From contig JALJCQ010000014.1 in NCBI GenBank assembly GCA_023091665.1, positions 1 to 64,000 of the forward strand: a stretch of 64,000 nucleotides of DNA, given 5' to 3'. This DNA comes from Pythium myriotylum (taxonomy: Eukaryota > Oomycota > Peronosporomycetes > Pythiales > Pythiaceae). The position numbers and the translations under genes were made by a program. Below are positions 59,207 through 64,000 of the stretch, one piece after another (position 1 is the first letter of the stretch; every line of letters starts with the position of its first letter). The notes below the pieces were generated by a model, which was given only the letters and a program-made list of their open reading frames with translations, was not told the origin of the DNA and ran no database searches.

Positions 59207-62200
59207 GACCAAGGACTCAGCTCCCACCGTGTGGTCGTGGTGTGTGTAGGCGACTGGCTCGTCGCGTGCTCGGGCGAAGCCAGTTCGCGTGGGATAGTCG
59301 CGTCTTGTACTCTTCCTTTTGTCCGCTCGCGTGTCGCGACACCCAGCTGGTGCGGCACCCACCCGCTTACGCTCAGTAAGCTGTTGGAATGGCGACAAAA
59401 CACTGCGGGCTGATTGATAAATCCTGTGCACTGTAAAAAAATTGTGTACATTTGGATGGGTCATCCCCCCTCCAATACAATCCCAATATTCTACGATGTA
59501 CGTCGCCTGTATGCCTTGATTGTTGGTGGAGAATAGTTGTACTGATCTTGGTTTACAGCACTGGTATTACGCCAATGTCTCGAGCGCGGACTCAATATGG
59601 TGCTGAGTTGGTCCCACAGCAAGCCATCATCGAAGAAAGTCGGACCACGCGAGCCCATCGATTTGTGGCCAAGCGGGCGTTTGTTGCTCGAAGGCACTGT
59701 TTCTGCGTTCGCATTTGCTACAGTGGAAAAAATTCCAGTGGGGAACGACTAACTGTGACTCATGTAGGTTCAGGCCCTGTAATCCCACGAGCTGACCAGC
59801 GCCTCGATACTGTAGGCGGGTACTGTACCACCTCAACTCGAGCGAGAGTTGTCGAGGAAGACAGCTGGGCTTGCAGCCACCGTGGCCAGCCATGCTGGTT
59901 TAAATCGAACCCAGCTGCGTGGTTGACCCGAAACAACTGCTCAAGACCAATCGAAAACAAAGCAATACCAAGTCCCATTTCGCCGCTTGTTGAGCTTGTT
60001 TGAGCCAGTCCTTTATCAAATATCAGCGGCTGCTTGTCTCAATGGTCATTGAAGACAAGACATGTCGACATGGACCAACGTCCTGCTGGTCAGGACAAGA
60101 CAAGCCAGGGCTTCCGGATACAACTAGAATGCAACAGAGACATCAATCGCGTAGTGAGGCCCGCTCTGGTTCTGCGCTGGGCACGTCTCCAGGTCAGAGA
60201 CAACGCTACTGTCGCATTATCTTTGAAGGCACTGCACGCCATCCATCCCGAGCCAACCGTACCCTGGACGTCAGACGCTCCGCATTAGGGGGTAGAACAC
60301 TTCACAACAATCACACCTTGGCGATGACGCTGAGATCTGCATGGAAAGGCAGCAAGCTCACTTTGTATAACTTCAAACTTTTGAAGGAGTCGAATGATCT
60401 CTCTGCTAATAAAACGTTCATCCGGCCTTTCCGATGAGCTGTTCAATACCGTTCACGAAGCTTGAAGTTGGAGAAGTGAGGGTCTAGTCATGGATAAGTC
60501 GCTTCCTCCGCTGGGTGGTAGAGATGGTATCAGCACATTGACGCTGTACGTCGACGCATCGTCAATGGCTCGCCAGCCGGGTTCGGAGAGGGTTTCTCGT
60601 CCTCGTCTTTGCTCATGTCACCTATCGAACTTGATGTCACCTGAGGACTGCCGTTCCCGTCACTTGGCGTCCCACAACCTTCTAGTTGGAGCCAATCAAA
60701 TCACTCGAACTTGCCCTCGCCGTCTTCACGCTCCCAGTGATGACTGAATTTGTTGTTGCTCCACTTAGCTCGACCCGATCGTATCGCTTGGCGGTTGGTG
60801 CACACGACTGCAAGTTTTGTTTTTGGGGGAACCAAATCTTGGTCGTTATCTGCATCACTCGCATCCATTTTTGCCACCGAGTACGTTTATCTCCGCCAAA
60901 CTCGCTCGGGTTGATTGCGAAGGATTGCTTCGGTTCGTGCTGACAAAGGTCGCAAGCAAATCTTGACCGACTGACTTCAATATCTTCCTGGCACGACCTG
61001 TGAGATGTGTCCAGCGAGTCCGACTGCTTCATCCCTCTCAACTCAAGTTGTCATTTTTGTGCTGGCGGATCATCAAGGGCAATTACACCGGATCGAACTT
61101 GTGGTACATTTGTTTTGTACACTAAAGCTCATTTAACCCGAGCGATTGATCGGTTGTAGTCAAGATATGACCACTCTGCGAAGTTCAGTCGAAAGTGACG
61201 CAGCCGGTCAAAAAGCATGCTTAGCCATCGCGTCGGTGTGCACCTGACCACCACCATTTGTCGGCGTATTTAGAACACAGGTATCGAAGGTACCCGAGGA
61301 AGAATGGCTGTCGTGGGGGAGGGACTGGGCTGGCGTGAGGTAGTGACCAACGTAGTCGAGTGTGGTTACGACTCCCGTTAGATTTTGCCATCTAGCGTTT
61401 TTGAAAGGGATTGGAGGCGTAGTTGAGGGTGATTCAAGACCAGTCCAAAGGGCAATTGGAGGAAACGTGAGGCGCAGCAGATAGAAGGGTACATGCACGT
61501 GACGTCGTTATGTCCACGTCACGGCACGGCAGGGTAGGGACTGTTGAGTTTACTCGTGCTCAACACCGTGGTCCAGAGAGAACAGTCAAGCAGGGTGACG
61601 GCGAAGGTGTACCTGGACGAATGATCTCGCAAGGCTCAGAGAATTCGCGTCAAAACTGTCGCCTACAGATTCCTTCACGTTTTCAGCAACAGACAAAGGA
61701 GAACTGGTGGATCCGTGGATACAACGATTCGCTGATATCAGAAAGTCGAAGATGCACTGACTCTTTGGGTTCGCCTAAACCAGGTAAACAGCAGCGATCA
61801 TCTAGTCTCAGTTACTCGACCATGTGCGTAGAGAAACAAGACGGCAACAACTAACAGTCGATATCCTCAATAGCGCCACACATCCGACTAGAACAAAATG
61901 CCGTGATCTGTGAGGTTTAGTACCGAGCTGTTCTTGTAGGGTAGCTCCAAGGAACAAGAATCTGCCATTGCGATGGCTGACTTTACGCGGACCATCATCA
62001 AGAAGTGATGATAATGTGAAGTATATTGAGCTACTTCTTGTGAGCTACAATACCTTACATCATCAAGAAGTATCTATGCGGCGTTTGGATGCTGAATCGA
62101 AAGAGGACATACATACATACGAGAATGGAGAAGCACAAATACTATCGCTCTCGTAAACCGTGTAGTATTGTTTTAGTATACTCCACTTTAGACACATCGG

Positions 62201-64000
62201 CACACTGATACGAATGCTCCACGAATCGATCGCTCAACCACAGCAAGCAGAGATCAAGCTACATTCAGTGAAGTGTGGCGCTGCTGACGATGCGCTTCAA
62301 GTTCGGTGAAGATAGCGGAGAGGATGCGTTTACCCGAGCATGAGTCAGAGTATGTCTTTATTGGCGAAGATACTCAAGGTTGAATCGACCAGAGCACTTC
62401 TTGGTCGATTTAATTCTCGCAATCTTCAAAAACATATCAACTTGAGCAAAGGCATTGCTGGCTAGTCGACTCGCCCAGACGTCATTTATGTCGGCACCAT
62501 GATCGACTTGTAATTTATGTCGATGATGGCGCTTCCGTAAATTTCACCAAAGCGACCCATAAACATACTCGGTCGATCTCATTAGACTTTACACACTGTT
62601 AATGAAGTCTAATGAGTTCAACCGAGTACGTTTTTGAGTCGAATCAAATACACGCACACATCAGTACCCTTGTGTTAGCGAGTGCGCTTTAGGCTAGCAA
62701 TTTTTCAGGTTGTAGAGTAGGGTTTTTGTGTTCGAGGAGAGACCATACCAATTCCCCACAAGGTGACTTCGATCTCTTGTCCGCAATTCTTTCAGCGATT
62801 CTGTAAGATTAGGTGATTGAATAATCAACGAAGACAGAGGTTGCGCTGGAGAAATAATACGGCAAACCACAGCCGAAGAATAAAAGTCCCGACTGCTTCG
62901 GTTCAGGAATTTGAAAATTTCGACTTATCGTAGACATCACCGTGAACGTGAAGAAGTGGGGTGTCGCTTGGCCTCCAACTCCAGTTCTGATTACATGCTG
63001 AAAGTGTACAGTAATAACAACCCCGGTATCACAAAGTTCAAGAAGTGGCATGCACAATGCCAAAGGCAAGGATAAGGAACCCTATTTGTACGCGGTTGGC
63101 AGGCCGTTGACGACACGTCAACGACCGATATGAGTGAGACTATCCAATTACGGTTCTACCTCGATGGGTTGGACGCATACAGTATTATCCACTAACCTCA
63201 TTTCCACCAACGTCAAATCTTGCAAACGATCGTGTCAAGTGCACCTACCGTGTGTGTATCCGATCGGAAAGGACAGGGGCTAGCATAGACGTCCCCTAGA
63301 CTGAAGACGTAAACCAACTCCTTCTGAGACTTGAAGTAAGAAAGTGACCTTTTCACCTTTCGACAAAGATCTCAGCGTCACCACGAAGTGATAAGAGAGG
63401 ACGCATCATTCTCCATTCCAGCGGAAAAAGTTGAATGATGACGTGAGTTGAGCAATGTCTGCTCCACCGCGCATAGGGAATGGGTGGTGGGTAGTCGCTT
63501 CGACGATATCACGACAGAAGAGGTGTCTCCAGACTGGAGACGTGTGTTGCAGAGCCGGAGCGGATCACCACGTGTCGGTTGACGTCTCCATCGATTTCTA
63601 ACCACTCTGCCGTGTGTTGAACGACTCCATGAGACAAGCAGCGGTGCGTACAGCACGTTCAGGATTACCTTCCAAGCACGTAAACCAGATCGCTGAACCG
63701 ATGCACATGGTCATCAAGCCTCTCCTTGTTCGGTACCAATACGTACGTACTACCCGGCTATAGGGCTCATTAAATTGCGATCCAATAGACCTCGCCTTCA
63801 AAGTCAAAAGTTACAATACGCCACTGAGCTCGATATTATAATGTGAGTCCATCTCGACTTCAATGCGTTGGTATTATGATCGCGTTCTGAGCGTCTTTTG
63901 ATGATGCTCACTGTAAAATGACGCTCGCTCTATGAGAGTCTACTCCATGACGCTCCTGAGCACAAGCGTCATCTACATCCGTGAACCACAAACGCTCTAT
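59207..64000. other. Gene-poor stretch, no gene recognised
   Basis: About 4.8 kb with only short frames of non-coding character on both strands. Landmarks are a large hairpin at 62559-62635, a small inverted repeat AATCGACCA/TGGTCGATT near 62382-62411, two copies of CATCATCAAGAAGT (about 61995 and 62057), and repeated TGACGCTC words in the last 120 bases. Could be decayed transposon sequence; nothing could be matched. Confidence 0.5.
62559..62635. repeat. Imperfect hairpin, about 33-base arms
   Basis: 62566-62591 (TACTCGGTCGATCTCATTAG, then ACTTTA) pairs with 62603-62628 (TGAAGTCTAATGAG, TT, CAACCGAGTA) with three mismatches; weaker pairing extends to 62559 and 62635. The loop is 11 bases. 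Similar in size to the hairpin at 41739 but unrelated in sequence. Confidence 0.75.

Noticed and set aside
1..64000. CRISPR array, operons, bacterial promoters or ribosome-binding sites
   Set aside because: None expected or seen: spliceosomal introns, telomere repeats and gene content show a eukaryotic nuclear chromosome.

Overview
This window is the left end of a nuclear chromosome from an oomycete (stramenopile). Plant-type CCCTAAA telomere repeats occupy bases 1-301. Genes are compact, with short GT-AG introns of 57-90 bases. Several genes carry a match to the 16-base oomycete initiator just upstream of their ATG. A flagellar SHIPPO-repeat gene fits a zoospore-forming species, and the retroelement and recombinase debris is of oomycete type. 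I cannot name the genus.

Region by region: 302-4.4 kb is subtelomeric transposon debris: a Copia gag-pol cut off by the telomere, Ty3/gypsy chromodomain and protease remnants, an LTR-like stretch, and a broken tyrosine-recombinase-like gene. 5.9-12.5 kb holds housekeeping genes: a SHIPPO protein, a multi-pass membrane protein with a reading-frame break, and protein phosphatase 4 regulatory subunit 3 (seven exons). 12.7-14.5 kb is a decayed LRR-TKL receptor-like kinase. From 15.0 to 57.7 kb lies an array of 23 SWEET-family (MtN3/saliva) sugar transporter genes, numbered here SWEET-a to SWEET-w. It is interrupted only by a cytochrome P450, the proteasome beta-5 subunit, a coiled-coil gene and an ABCC transporter. 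57.8-59.2 kb is a START-FYVE gene. 59.2-64 kb appears to be gene-free.

The SWEET genes share one phase-2 intron at an identical place. It is present in 17 genes and precisely absent in 6. The array shows ongoing sequence exchange: a 359-bp tract with two differences between tandem SWEET-g and -h, and a 470-bp tract with no differences between the inverted pair SWEET-v and -w. The cytosolic tails are otherwise variable, but 22 of 23 end in a recognisable form of a short motif close to S-P-x-F/Y-V-x-L-x-S-P-L-x-P. I could not match this motif to anything described. A recurrent non-coding unit built from GTTTTAAAC and TGTAGCCAT words is scattered between the genes.

Functionally, SWEETs move mono- or disaccharides down their gradient through a membrane. 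An array this large next to a telomere suggests duplication-driven diversification of sugar uptake or efflux in an osmotrophic, probably host-associated organism. Substrates cannot be read from the sequence.
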